The notes under the pieces: model-generated
What the model saw: the letters and a program-made list of their open reading frames with translations, nothing else
Database searches by the model: none
What the model was told of the DNA's origin: nothing
Shown: in pieces, positions 1-7,749 of the stretch
Layout of the letters: each line of letters starts with the position of its first letter
Numbering within the stretch: position 1 is the stretch's first letter
Made by a program: the position numbers and the translations under genes
DNA from: a virus
Reading direction: 5' to 3' (one strand)
Length of the DNA stretch: 40,934 nucleotides
IMG/VR virus record: IMGVR_UViG_3300021962_000233
Coordinates: 1-40,934 of that record

Positions 1-947
1 ATTACTGATTCAATAGATTCACCATTATGTATATGAACACTCTTAGTTTCTTTAATTCCATCTCTGATAATATGGTCAGCCCTCATTAAGGAATGTAACT
101 CACAATATTTGGTTTCTTTAATACCATCATTAATTATATCATTAACAATGTCATCATGTGGATATGTCATATTCTTTTGACGAGCATAATATTCACCATA
201 ACCATTTAATTCACCGCTCTTATCAGGAAGCTCTATGGTTTCTTTTATTCCATTATTAATTACACCCTGAACTCTCCCCTTATTATGATACACATCATCG
301 TGAGTTTCATTGATAACTTTATTGATTTCCTTTTCTGTAACTTCTGATGGACCAAGTCCTTTGGTTACTTTAATTCCATTTTGAAGAGCATTTTTAACAT
401 CTAAATTATCTGTAACGTATTCAGTTTTTTTAATACCATTTTGAATGACCTCTTCCATAGCAAGACCTCCATCCCATACGTTGTGTTTGGTTTCTTTCAC
501 CCCATTTTGAATGGTGTATTCAACTGTAAAAAGTGTTGACTTTATCCCTGGCTCAGTATTCTTCACCCCATTCTGAATGGTTTTATCTACAATTTTCTCA
601 CTATTGACCCATTCCTCCAATGGTCTGACTTCTTTCACCCCATTTTGAATGGCGTCTTCAATAGAAGTTGAAGTACCAATTTGGCACCAGTCGGTGTGTT
701 TCACCCCATTTTGAATTATATTTTCTACCCACTCGGTGATATAGTGTTGATTTTCAACAACATCTAAAGAAACATACTTAAAACAATCTTGGAAAAAGTA
801 ATAGTTATACCATAGAGTTCCTTCTTTGGTTAACTCTATAACCCATTTCTTTTCATCTGTAAATATTAACCACATACTTCCAATGTTGTGGTAAGTATCA
901 ACACCTTTGGTACGACTATCTATAATTTTGAATACAGTGTTTTTCAT
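1..947 (-). CDS. 22-residue-repeat protein, C-terminus outside window
   Basis: Open from the ATG at 947 to the window edge with no stop, giving 315 visible residues. Residues 1-75 form a non-repetitive, Trp/Tyr-rich region. After that a nonapeptide of the type (I/V)IQNG(V/I)KET recurs at residues 77, 99, 123, 145, 167, 187, 229, 271 and 293. The spacing is 20-24 residues, with two gaps of about twice that, so the repeat unit is about 22 residues. The copies nearest the N-terminus are the most alike, also at DNA level (CACCCCATTTTGAATGG). I do not recognise a function. A repeat solenoid that binds a partner, or a virion component, is possible. It lies downstream of the gene ending at 1028 but is separated from it by a terminator. 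Confidence 0.85.
   Translation of the reverse strand, partial: MKNTVFKIIDSRTKGVDTYHNIGSMWLIFTDEKKWVIELTKEGTLWYNYYFFQDCFKYVSLDVVENQHYITEWVENIIQNGVKHTDWCQIGTSTSIEDAIQNGVKEVRPLEEWVNSEKIVDKTIQNGVKNTEPGIKSTLFTVEYTIQNGVKETKHNVWDGGLAMEEVIQNGIKKTEYVTDNLDVKNALQNGIKVTKGLGPSEVTEKEINKVINETHDDVYHNKGRVQGVINNGIKETIELPDKSGELNGYGEYYARQKNMTYPHDDIVNDIINDGIKETKYCELHSLMRADHIIRDGIKETKSVHIHNGESIESV
52..720 (-). repeat. Coding repeat, ~66-bp period (IQNGVKET units)
   Basis: Nine copies of a 27-bp core encoding (I/A/V)(I/L)(Q/N/R)(N/D)G(V/I)K(E/N/H/K)T occur inside the left-edge gene. Spacing is about 60-72 bp, with two double-length gaps where a copy has decayed or been lost. Copies at about 495-720 share a near-identical core on the + strand (CACCCCATT(T/C)TGAATGG). 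Copies at about 52-262 have drifted. Confidence 0.8.
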
Positions 948-995
948 CAATTAGTTTTTCACAAAATATAACTAACACTAATTGGATTATCAAAT

Positions 996-1024
996 AAAAA
1001 ACCCCCACGATTAAGTGAGGGTTT
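996..1024 (-). terminator. Intrinsic terminator, - strand
   Basis: On the - strand a stem AACCCTCAC / GTGGGGGTT, with a six-base loop and one wobble, is followed by six T residues. It lies immediately after the stop of the gene at 1028-1945 and before the repeat-protein gene, so those two genes are probably separate transcripts. Confidence 0.8.
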
Positions 1025-1027
1025 CTG

Positions 1028-1945
1028 TTAATGATTAAATGTATGTGTTGTCTGTGGTATATTTAAACTTGTAAAGACAAACTCTCGGTTAAACAATCCT
1101 GAGGGATTAATTATAACCCCATTGTACGCATCAATAAATAGATACTCACATGCTTGGTCATTTAAACTACCGTCATTAGTCATAGAACATCCAATCCCCA
1201 AATTACTTTGTGTTTCCCAGTATGCATCATTTTTTGATTTATTAGCAGGTTCATAAACCCACGTGTTATAATAAGCCGGATGTGCCCCATAGAAACTTGT
1301 AGCATTATTCTCCATATCCTGTTCAGTATATTCTGATGTTGGGTATTCTGTTGAGGGTTGGTATTCTGTAATGATAAATCGTGGTAATAATACCGACCAA
1401 ATAGATTGGTCTAAAGCATAACTTGCGGTTTCTAACAACTGATTAAACATCGGGTCGTCAGGACTTGGAAATAAATTTGGTGTTGCTAAATCAGAAACAT
1501 TTCCTGTTATGGTAATAGTTTGGAATGGTGTGATTAATTGTCCACTATATGTGTTGTTCCAATCCTCATTAACATTTACATAAATCTCTTGTAAATCAGA
1601 ACCACATTGAAGTGACGTTTGTTCAAATCTACTAATCAAATCTGCAAATTCACCGTTTAAACTCGGAGGTGTTTGTGTTGCATATTGAGCCACCATTGAA
1701 GCAATAAAGTTACCTGCAAGAGCTCCTGCAAAACCTGCGGTACCTCCAAGAGCGGCCATCGCACTGGTAAGTAAGTTCAAACCTATTTGTAAACCCAAAT
1801 CTTGGTTGTCTGTTTGTTGTAACAGTGCATATGCATTTAAAATCTTAGAGTTACCGTAAGAATAGAACTGAGTATTAAACTCAATCATATTATTTAGGTT
1901 AGCTTGAGCGTTTGCGGTATCTGCTGTGGTTGGTATAGTTCCCAT
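1028..1945 (-). CDS. Unknown protein with Gly/Ala-rich hydrophobic segment
   Basis: 305 residues. The N-terminal ~45 residues are polar, Asn/Gln-rich and predicted helical. Residues ~50-90 are a long Ala/Gly/Leu-rich hydrophobic stretch (for example AALGGTAGFAGALAGNF) that could be a membrane-active hairpin. The remainder is Tyr/Thr/Asn-rich with three scattered cysteines (LQCGSD, GIGCSM, DQACEY). There is no classical signal peptide. I recognise no family. The neighbouring lipoprotein and membrane/coiled-coil genes lie upstream on the same strand (22-nt gap), so it could belong to a lysis or virion-surface operon, but that is inference from position only. Confidence 0.8.
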   Translation of the reverse strand: MGTIPTTADTANAQANLNNMIEFNTQFYSYGNSKILNAYALLQQTDNQDLGLQIGLNLLTSAMAALGGTAGFAGALAGNFIASMVAQYATQTPPSLNGEFADLISRFEQTSLQCGSDLQEIYVNVNEDWNNTYSGQLITPFQTITITGNVSDLATPNLFPSPDDPMFNQLLETASYALDQSIWSVLLPRFIITEYQPSTEYPTSEYTEQDMENNATSFYGAHPAYYNTWVYEPANKSKNDAYWETQSNLGIGCSMTNDGSLNDQACEYLFIDAYNGVIINPSGLFNREFVFTSLNIPQTTHTFNH

Positions 1946-1967
1946 AATTTACACTAAATTATATTTC

Positions 1968-2642
1968 CTATTTATTTTGAATACTACCGCTCAACTTCAT
2001 AACAGGAATTGGTGTTCCAACAGGATAAGGTGCACCATCTTTAGCCGCTGTGATTGATTTCATACCCGATGTTACAGGAATTGCTTTACGTAATGGAACT
2101 GCCGCCTCATTAAGTGGACCATAACATTCCGCTAAAATAATACCATTGTCTAATGTATCGATAATACGACCTGGCATTGCAAACATATTACTTTCACTGG
2201 TATGTGCCGAATCAGTATTCACAATGAACGCACGATTAACGGGTGGTAATAGTTCCCATCCTTTTGTTTCAGGATTGAATTGTGGGACTGTAGTTGTAGA
2301 ATCAAAATACCAAAAGAATGACCACACGGTTTTATTTGTACCGTCAGGTGTCTGCGGATTATCACTCACATTGAAGTCACCCCAGGTTCCACCTTTTCCC
2401 CACATCGCTAAATTTGAGATTGATGGTCCTGTTAATACTGGGCAAATAGCACAACCTTCATCGTATTCAACACCCTGCACAATAATTTTTCTACCTGTTG
2501 GAACTGCTCCTGATGCTCCACAAAATGCATAGGCACCTTCATGGATTTGTAAAATAGGTTCATGTGATTCAGGTTTTGAGTTTTCTGTATTACAACCAAA
2601 TAACATTGTGGTGGCAATAATAGTTAATAAAATATTTTTCAT
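1968..2642 (-). CDS. Putative lipoprotein (possible outer-membrane spanin partner)
   Basis: The start at 2642 is preferred over the upstream in-frame ATG at 2666. From 2642 the protein opens with MKN, a hydrophobic core and the lipobox LFGC with Cys17, a textbook lipoprotein signal. The mature part of ~208 residues has a CAICP motif and no family I know. The gene begins 7 nt after the stop of the membrane/coiled-coil gene at 2650-3072. A membrane protein with a periplasmic coiled coil followed by a lipoprotein is the arrangement of two-component spanins, which fuse inner and outer membranes at lysis. However, this lipoprotein is much longer than usual o-spanins. It could equally be an exported exclusion or surface protein. 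Confidence 0.8.
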   Translation of the reverse strand: MKNILLTIIATTMLFGCNTENSKPESHEPILQIHEGAYAFCGASGAVPTGRKIIVQGVEYDEGCAICPVLTGPSISNLAMWGKGGTWGDFNVSDNPQTPDGTNKTVWSFFWYFDSTTTVPQFNPETKGWELLPPVNRAFIVNTDSAHTSESNMFAMPGRIIDTLDNGIILAECYGPLNEAAVPLRKAIPVTSGMKSITAAKDGAPYPVGTPIPVMKLSGSIQNK

Positions 2643-2649
2643 TTGTTTT

Positions 2650-3072
2650 TTATTTAATTTCGTCAATATGGTTTTTTATGTTCTTTTTTATGTTTTTTAA
2701 TTCTCGAGTCATCATAATAGTATCCATACCATCATAAATCATATTAGCTCTTGGTCGAGTTCTTTCCATTTTATTTTCAAGATTACCAATCATATCCAAA
2801 ATCTCTTTCTCCCTTCTTATAATTTCATTTGTACACTCCCTTTCATTATTTATGATTTCTCCGTTTAAACGGGTTATTTCACCCCTCATTTGAGTTATTT
2901 GAGAACTTTGTTGATTAACAGTTTCCCACAACTCACCATTATCCTGAGTGAACGCATCTAAAAATTTAGGTGTTAGTGTTAATATAATAACTGAAAATAG
3001 TATAATAAGTAAAGCCATGATTCTTTGTGTCATGGAAAATTGGGCTAGTATCTGAGCTAAGTATTTAAACAT
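2650..3072 (-). CDS. Membrane-anchored coiled-coil protein (i-spanin-like candidate)
   Basis: 140 residues. A single hydrophobic span lies at about residues 16-36 (RIMALLIILFSVIILTLTP), followed by a heptad-rich, charged region at ~45-105 (repeated Q, E, I, L spacing) and a basic C-terminus. An N-terminal anchor plus periplasmic coiled coil is the design of phage i-spanins (Rz-like), and a lipoprotein gene follows directly. The start overlaps the end of the 3065-3274 gene by 8 nt, so expression is likely coupled. A generic structural coiled-coil membrane protein is the alternative. Confidence 0.8.
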   Translation of the reverse strand: MFKYLAQILAQFSMTQRIMALLIILFSVIILTLTPKFLDAFTQDNGELWETVNQQSSQITQMRGEITRLNGEIINNERECTNEIIRREKEILDMIGNLENKMERTRPRANMIYDGMDTIMMTRELKNIKKNIKNHIDEIK

Positions 3073-3274
3073 CGTCTTTATTAAAATCTAAGGTATGGTT
3101 TATTTCTATAGATATCTGATTTGAGTCATAATGTTTTATTTTACCATTTTCTTTTAGAGTCACAACCCAAACTGTATTTTGTTGTGGACCATAATCTATT
3201 AAAAATAAAGCAATCCCCTTACCATGAGGAGTGTTGACCCATATAACTTGATTTATCTCATGTATGTGAATCAT
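3065..3274 (-). CDS. Small beta-rich hypothetical protein
   Basis: 69 residues, predicted all-beta from alternating hydrophobics. The block VWVNTPHGKGIALFLIDY, followed by ..VWVVTL.. and an acidic tail, resembles small SH3/KOW-like domains, but this is only a fold impression. It is the first gene of the group running down to 1028 and overlaps the next gene by 8 nt. Function unknown. Confidence 0.65.
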   Translation of the reverse strand: MIHIHEINQVIWVNTPHGKGIALFLIDYGPQQNTVWVVTLKENGKIKHYDSNQISIEINHTLDFNKDDV

Positions 3275-3331
3275 AACATTTTAATTGTTTCGAAAAAAGC
3301 AACTAAGAGGTTATGTAAAAACATTTTGATT

Positions 3332-3427
3332 TTATTCTTCATAATTAAATTCTTTTTTTAAAATCTTTATAACAGTTTGTAGATGATTTTTGGTTTTTCT
3401 ATGTTTTCTATGTCTTGATATTTTCAT
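3332..3427 (-). CDS. Possible 31-residue basic peptide
   Basis: ATG at 3427 to TAA at 3332. The product has a very basic N-terminal half (MKISRHRKHRKTKN) and an amphipathic C-terminal half. It occupies the otherwise empty stretch between the 3065-3274 gene and the divergent gene at 3463. Its start is preceded by GTATTTATCGTT, one of the recurrent AT-rich motifs seen before other starts. Small size makes this tentative. Confidence 0.35.
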   Translation of the reverse strand: MKISRHRKHRKTKNHLQTVIKILKKEFNYEE

Positions 3428-3462
3428 AACGATAAATACCTTATAATTATAAAATAAAAGAT

Positions 3463-3924
3463 ATGTTACTATTAATACAATTTTTATGTTTTGTCGCTTA
3501 CATAACGTTCATCGTTAAAAGATATGGTGTATTACCATCCATTTCAGATTCATGGTACCACTTACCTTTGAATATGAAATTTCTATTCACATTATTTACA
3601 TGGTCAATCGGAGTACCAATGTTATTATACGGAACAACATGGTTTTTCATGTCAGGTGCTGGGTTATGTTTTGTAGGCGCAGCACCTATGTTTAAAATGA
3701 AACAAGGATTAACCGATGAAGTTCACTTCGGTGGAGCAACTTTAGGTATTTTTGGTGCATTATTAGGAATAGGGTTTGCCCTTTCATCTTGGTTTCCTTT
3801 GGCGGTTTTTATACTAATGTCATTACTAATCATTATTAGAAAAGTTCCAAATTATCTATGGTGGATTGAGATTGTAGCGTTTGTAACAATATTAGCAGGT
3901 TTAATTCCATCACAACTATCTTAA
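3463..3924 (+). CDS. Multi-pass membrane protein, unknown function
   Basis: 153 residues with about four to five hydrophobic spans (roughly 1-18, 40-64, 65-78, 92-110 and 113-150). Short loops carry conserved-looking sequences such as SISDSWYHLP and a Trp/Phe-rich turn. It is first in a three-gene + strand operon (3 nt to the next gene, then 11 nt). It is too large and too many-spanned for a typical class I or II holin. A membrane-remodelling or exclusion function cannot be told from sequence. Confidence 0.8.
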   Translation: MLLLIQFLCFVAYITFIVKRYGVLPSISDSWYHLPLNMKFLFTLFTWSIGVPMLLYGTTWFFMSGAGLCFVGAAPMFKMKQGLTDEVHFGGATLGIFGALLGIGFALSSWFPLAVFILMSLLIIIRKVPNYLWWIEIVAFVTILAGLIPSQLS

Positions 3925-3927
3925 AAT

Positions 3928-4281
3928 ATGGCCCATCCACTTTTACACGCTAAATCCTCAGTTAAAAAATTCGGAGGAGTTCCTGAGGATTACATTCATA
4001 TTCACGATTGGTTTGATGAATCCAAAGCATGGATTGGACACTCTAATCATAGAGTATTTAGACACCACTCAGAAGGTATTTTTGAATGTGAAAAGGTCTT
4101 CGGTAAGTCCTTTGTTAACTCAGATGGAAAAACTGTCTATACTCGATATGTTGGTGAACAACACGTAAAAGAGGACTGTAATAATATTATACCGTCAGCT
4201 AAAGATTGGGTAGATGCATTACAATCAGAAAAAAAACCATTGTGGATGTTAAAGACAATGAAACTAGATATAAATGACTAA
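3928..4281 (+). CDS. DUF6915-like conserved His-rich protein
   Basis: 117 residues. Motifs recalled for the DUF6915 family are visible in order: MAHPLLHAKSS at 1-11, KFGG then DYIHIHDWFDESK, HRVFRHHSEGIFECE, and GEQHVKEDC near residue 73-81. The family is widespread in bacteria and phages, and its biochemical role is unknown to me. The abundant conserved His, Asp and Glu suggest a metal site. The gene sits 3 nt after the membrane protein gene, in the same operon. Confidence 0.75.
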   Translation: MAHPLLHAKSSVKKFGGVPEDYIHIHDWFDESKAWIGHSNHRVFRHHSEGIFECEKVFGKSFVNSDGKTVYTRYVGEQHVKEDCNNIIPSAKDWVDALQSEKKPLWMLKTMKLDIND

Positions 4282-4292
4282 TATTTATTAAC
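4281..4292 (+). promoter_or_regulatory. Recurrent AT motif abutting start codon
   Basis: ATATTTATTAAC runs directly into the ATG of the 4293 gene. The identical 15-mer ATATTTATTAACATG also precedes the gene starting at 5673 on the other strand. It belongs to the TATTTAT family of start-proximal motifs in this window. It may be a promoter for a nearly leaderless mRNA or a translation-start context. Confidence 0.4.
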
Positions 4293-4964
4293 ATGGAAAA
4301 AGAACAAAAAGATTTAAAAGTTATCTTGAATATGATAACCCCATTCATCGAAAAACAATGTGGGACTGTTACGATAGAATTTGATGATGATTTAAATGCC
4401 GAATCAAATAAATTTTATTGTCATAGAGATTCGAAAGAAATACCATTACCTATTCCATTGGAAAGGTATTTGGAAACATACTTAGACAGTATAAAATCTG
4501 ACTTATCCGACTGCGGAAATGGTGATTCGGATTGCTATAGATATGTAGTAAATATTGACAGTGAAAGTCGAATTTTTGAAATTGATGGTCTTTATACCGC
4601 ATACGGTGAAGAAGAAACTGATGGTTCATCTGTTTCTTTTGATAACGATGAAGACGTTAAAGAAGCCATTCGTATAAAAAGAGAAGAAGGTTTTATCCCA
4701 CCTTATAACGTAACTTTTGATGGTGGTGGCGATAGTGGATATGTTGAAGAAACCATGGAAGATAAATATGGTGAAAGATTCCCTCTACCTGATATTTTAG
4801 AAAAAGTTTGTTATAACTTATTAGAGGATTTTGGTGGATGGGAAATCAATGAAGGTTCTTTTGGAAGTATCTCATTTGATGAATCTGAGGAGACAGCATA
4901 TTTAAATTTCGTATGGAGAACAGAAGAAGAAGCTAGAGATACTTTACTTAGATTCAAATATTAA
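4293..4964 (+). CDS. Acidic hypothetical protein (DUF6878-like C-terminus)
   Basis: 223 residues, strongly acidic. The C-terminal half contains FDGGGDSGYVEE, then LEKVCYNLLEDFGGWEINEGSFG and FDESEETAYL. This layout (GDSG, then W-x-x-N-x-G-x-x-G) is like DUF6878-type proteins of phages and plasmids, with unknown role. The N-terminal half has EFDDDLNAE and two Cys near residues 109-116. The stop codon shares a TTAA palindrome with the stop of the convergent small gene at 4961-5101. Confidence 0.75.
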   Translation: MEKEQKDLKVILNMITPFIEKQCGTVTIEFDDDLNAESNKFYCHRDSKEIPLPIPLERYLETYLDSIKSDLSDCGNGDSDCYRYVVNIDSESRIFEIDGLYTAYGEEETDGSSVSFDNDEDVKEAIRIKREEGFIPPYNVTFDGGGDSGYVEETMEDKYGERFPLPDILEKVCYNLLEDFGGWEINEGSFGSISFDESEETAYLNFVWRTEEEARDTLLRFKY

Positions 4965-5101
4965 TCTTCTACACCTATAACGTTTTTTCTCCAAAATTTA
5001 TTAAATTTACTTTTTGGGAATTTACTGGCAATATATTCACCAATTACTAATATTAGTAAAAAAGAAATACTTATTGCAAAAATGTTTAATAGGAATTTCA
5101 T
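4961..5101 (-). CDS. Small single-span membrane protein
   Basis: 46 residues, one hydrophobic helix at about residues 3-24 (FLLNIFAISISFLLILVI) and a basic C-terminal half ending IGVED. The ATG overlaps the stop of the upstream gene as ATGA (5101-5098), typical of translational coupling, which supports its reality. The 3' end converges on the + strand gene at 4293 with only a 4-nt overlap. Function unknown. Confidence 0.7.
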   Translation of the reverse strand: MKFLLNIFAISISFLLILVIGEYIASKFPKSKFNKFWRKNVIGVED

Positions 5102-5673
5102 AATAAAAGGTTTTTAATTCTGTTAATGGCTTCGTCCAATTTAGTTGTGAATTCTTTATCACTAACCTCAACCTCAACATCTGTAGGACCACTAATCTCA
5201 ACACCCGTCTTTTTGGTTATCTCATCATAAAGTGTTTCAACAATAACATCTTTTGTTTCTTCACCGATTTCCCACGCCATATCCGCATCTACAACACCAT
5301 TGGTTTCTAATTTATTAATTTGTCCAATAGTATAAGTTTCTCCATCCACACCCATGAGAGTAACTTCACCATTTGGGTCTACAATGCAGTAGATGTTTTC
5401 AATGAATATGTCACCGTCAGATTCTAAAATATCCCAGTTCATTGGTTTGAATTTAAAATCATAACCACCTGACTGACCTCTGAATATTTGTTTCATTAAA
5501 TTCTCAGCCCTTTCAACTGCAACATCAGGACCTCCAATATAGTTGATAAATTCCTTTCGTAATTCTTTATCATCTTTATATTCAACACTCAAATAACGAT
5601 TTATAAAATTAATATCGTAAACAGGATTTTTATCCCACATCATATGAAGTGCCTTCTTAAATGTATTGTCCAT
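5098..5673 (-). CDS. Acidic hypothetical protein
   Basis: 191 residues, acidic and soluble. There is a helical N-terminal third (HMMWDKNPVYDINFINRYL), a central beta-rich segment (FIENIYCIVDPNGEVTLMG) and a C-terminal helix with DEAINRIKNLLL. No recognised domain. The start directly follows an ATATTTATTAAC motif. It is coupled by an ATGA overlap to the small membrane protein downstream. Confidence 0.75.
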   Translation of the reverse strand: MDNTFKKALHMMWDKNPVYDINFINRYLSVEYKDDKELRKEFINYIGGPDVAVERAENLMKQIFRGQSGGYDFKFKPMNWDILESDGDIFIENIYCIVDPNGEVTLMGVDGETYTIGQINKLETNGVVDADMAWEIGEETKDVIVETLYDEITKKTGVEISGPTDVEVEVSDKEFTTKLDEAINRIKNLLL

Positions 5674-5685
5674 GTTAATAAATAT
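5674..5685 (-). promoter_or_regulatory. Recurrent AT motif abutting start codon
   Basis: On the - strand ATATTTATTAAC abuts the ATG at 5673. It is identical, including the ATG, to the sequence before the + strand gene at 4293. Candidate late promoter or start context. Confidence 0.4.
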
Positions 5686-5694
5686 TCAGTTTAA

Positions 5695-5997
5695 TCAAAT
5701 ACATTTATCGTAATCACCAATTATTCTAATTGCACAACCTGATAAACCAATATATTTCGCTTTATCCCATATCTCACTGTACAAACATTCTAACAATACT
5801 TTATTAGCTATGGTTATTTTATTATAACCACTAATTCTCTCAAATTTAACAATACCTTTAATGACATCTTTACCAGAATCGTCAGTGTAATGTACAACCG
5901 ATTCGTAATCAACTTTATAAATCGTCCCTTCTTCTCTAGGGTATGAATACTTAATCGTTGGAATGACTAAATTTAAAATCTTCAGGTAGTCCGTCAT
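5695..5997 (-). CDS. Hypothetical protein
   Basis: 100 residues, predicted alpha/beta, with no family recognised. Its only ATG (5997) lies 47 nt inside the 3' end of the upstream gene at 5951-6400, an unusually long overlap. A non-ATG start closer to the stop of that gene is possible, but the N-terminus as read (MTDYLKILNLVIPTIKYSY) looks like protein. Confidence 0.65.
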   Translation of the reverse strand: MTDYLKILNLVIPTIKYSYPREEGTIYKVDYESVVHYTDDSGKDVIKGIVKFERISGYNKITIANKVLLECLYSEIWDKAKYIGLSGCAIRIIGDYDKCI

Positions 5998-6400
5998 ATA
6001 ACTTAGGGAATTCTTCAGTTATCATCTTAAGAGGTATAATAACTTTCATATCTTGTTCGATAAGAAATTTATAAAAATCTTTACTCTTAGAATCACGAAA
6101 GATGTTCATAATCAGTGATGGTAGATTATTAACAGATTTATGGTATAAATCAAACCCAGCAATGGTTTCAATCTTTGACCAAATAAAAACTACATTAACA
6201 TTATTAATTGTACAGATATCAATATGTTTAGTTGATGAGCTAAACTTATCATCATGCACATCTTTTATTATGATTCTCCTATTAGAATTAAATTTAGGTC
6301 TAAATTGACCCTCATGGGTTATTTCAAAAGGGAAATCAACCCAATATTCAATTACATAATGAGATTTGATGAATTCAAATAATGCTTCACCAATACCCAT
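5951..6400 (-). CDS. Hypothetical protein downstream of thyA
   Basis: 149 residues, mixed alpha/beta, with no motif I can assign. The N-terminus MGIGEALFEFIKSHYVIEYW looks helical. The gene starts 1 nt after the thymidylate synthase stop, so both are probably on one mRNA. Its 3' end overlaps the 5695-5997 gene by 47 nt. Confidence 0.7.
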   Translation of the reverse strand: MGIGEALFEFIKSHYVIEYWVDFPFEITHEGQFRPKFNSNRRIIIKDVHDDKFSSSTKHIDICTINNVNVVFIWSKIETIAGFDLYHKSVNNLPSLIMNIFRDSKSKDFYKFLIEQDMKVIIPLKMITEEFPKLYDGLPEDFKFSHSND

Positions 6401-6401
6401 A

Positions 6402-7481
6402 TTAATTACTTAACGGAGCTTTAATAGTCGGATGTGACTCATAGTTTAAAACTTCATAATCAAATTCACCGCTTAACAAGTCATTGTTAGTAATCTTTAA
6501 TTGAGGTAATTTGTATGGGTCCCTTTCAATCTGCTCTTTCGCTTGCTCAATATGATTAGAATACAAATGTGTATCACCTAAATTACCAATTAAGTATTCA
6601 GGCATCATATCAACTTCTTTTGCTATTAATAACAGTAGAGTTGCATAAGACGCAATATTGAATGGTAACCCTAAAAATGTATCAACACTTCTTTGATTCC
6701 ACATTAAAGAAATTGCTCTACGAGGAATTCCATACCCATCCATATGCTCGTGGAAATAGTCACTACTTTGATTCATAGGAATTCTACCACCATTATAAAT
6801 GTCAATTCTTTCATCTAAGTTTAACTCTCGAGTATACACTTGAAATCCATAATGACAAGGTGGAAGAACCATTTGCTCTAATTCTCCAACATTCCATGCC
6901 GAAACCATCAATCTTCTACTGTCAGGATTGTTCTTGAGGTCGTCAATTAAGTTTTTAATTTGGTCAATGTATTTGTTATAAACACCTGGTTCAACTATTT
7001 TTTCATCTCGTGTTGCAGGTCTTTTCCACGCTTTCCATTGATTACCATAAATAGGTCCTAATTCACCCCACTTCTTAGCAAACTCATCATCTGTTTTGAT
7101 TTTGTCGATAAATTCTTCTTGTGTAAAAAACCTATATGTTTTTGTAGGTTTATCTTTTGTTTCAAACATTTCATCGTTCGCTAACAAATCAGGGTTTGAT
7201 GTTTTATATCGTTTATAAGCATCACCATCCCAAATACGACATCCATTCTCAACCAAGTATTTAATATTAGTATCTCCTTTTAAGAACCACTTCAATTCAG
7301 TCATCATGGTTTTAATAGCCATTTTCTTTGTAGTTAAAAGTGGAAATCCTTCTTGCATATTATGTCTAATGGTATAACCAAAAATTGATTTGGTACCAGT
7401 ACCTGTTCGGTCTTTTTTATCTACACCATATTCTAAAATGGTTTTAAGAAGTGTTTGATATTGGATGTCTATATTATTCAT
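6402..7481 (-). CDS. thyA: Thymidylate synthase
   Basis: Converts dUMP to dTMP using methylenetetrahydrofolate. In 359 residues the ThyA landmarks appear in order: DRTGTGT at 24-30, PLLTTKK at 47-53, ELKWFLKGDTN at 62-72, RR at 189-190 (dUMP phosphate binding), the catalytic PPCH with Cys209, and QRSVDTFLGLPFN in the last third. It is about 95 residues longer than the E. coli enzyme, with most extra sequence at ~95-180 and in the loop after the catalytic Cys (~218-245). Such insertions occur in other ThyA enzymes, and all catalytic segments are intact. It lies in a run of small genes. The role is nucleotide supply for phage DNA synthesis. Confidence 0.97.
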   Translation of the reverse strand: MNNIDIQYQTLLKTILEYGVDKKDRTGTGTKSIFGYTIRHNMQEGFPLLTTKKMAIKTMMTELKWFLKGDTNIKYLVENGCRIWDGDAYKRYKTSNPDLLANDEMFETKDKPTKTYRFFTQEEFIDKIKTDDEFAKKWGELGPIYGNQWKAWKRPATRDEKIVEPGVYNKYIDQIKNLIDDLKNNPDSRRLMVSAWNVGELEQMVLPPCHYGFQVYTRELNLDERIDIYNGGRIPMNQSSDYFHEHMDGYGIPRRAISLMWNQRSVDTFLGLPFNIASYATLLLLIAKEVDMMPEYLIGNLGDTHLYSNHIEQAKEQIERDPYKLPQLKITNNDLLSGEFDYEVLNYESHPTIKAPLSN

Positions 7482-7482
7482 A

Positions 7483-7653
7483 TTATTTTTTATTCGTTCC
7501 GTTAATTTTATCTTTTAATTTTTGTAATATCTTCATTCTCACCTTTTCTTTATCTACACTATGACCAGGATTATCCATCATCCTTTTAATTCTTTTTTGC
7601 AGTTGGTGGAGTTTATGATAAAGTTTAGACTTGTATTCTTTTTTGTTACTCAT
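7483..7653 (-). CDS. Small basic hypothetical protein
   Basis: 56 residues, highly basic and helical (HQLQKRIKRMMDNPGHSVDKEK). ATG at 7653, TAA at 7483, 1 nt before the thyA start. This tight spacing supports translation coupled to thyA. Possibly nucleic-acid binding, from charge only. Confidence 0.7.
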   Translation of the reverse strand: MSNKKEYKSKLYHKLHQLQKRIKRMMDNPGHSVDKEKVRMKILQKLKDKINGTNKK

Positions 7654-7680
7654 AGTAGAATAATTAATAAGATTTATTGT

Positions 7681-7722
7681 AAAATAAAAAACCCTTTTAC
7701 TACATAATAATAGTAAAAGGGT
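7681..7722 (-). terminator. Intrinsic terminator, - strand
   Basis: On the - strand ACCCTTTTACTA / TAGTAAAAGGGT forms a 12-bp stem with an eight-base loop, followed by TTTTTTATTTT. It ends the transcript of the 7750-8046 gene and isolates the downstream thyA group. Confidence 0.9.
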
Positions 7723-7749
7723 CCCTAAAAATCAATTTAATCTGTTGAA

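Noticed and set aside
2146-2532. 128-codon + strand ORF over the lipoprotein gene
   Set aside because: Antisense to a gene with a clear lipobox and good codon pattern; no sign of a start signal.
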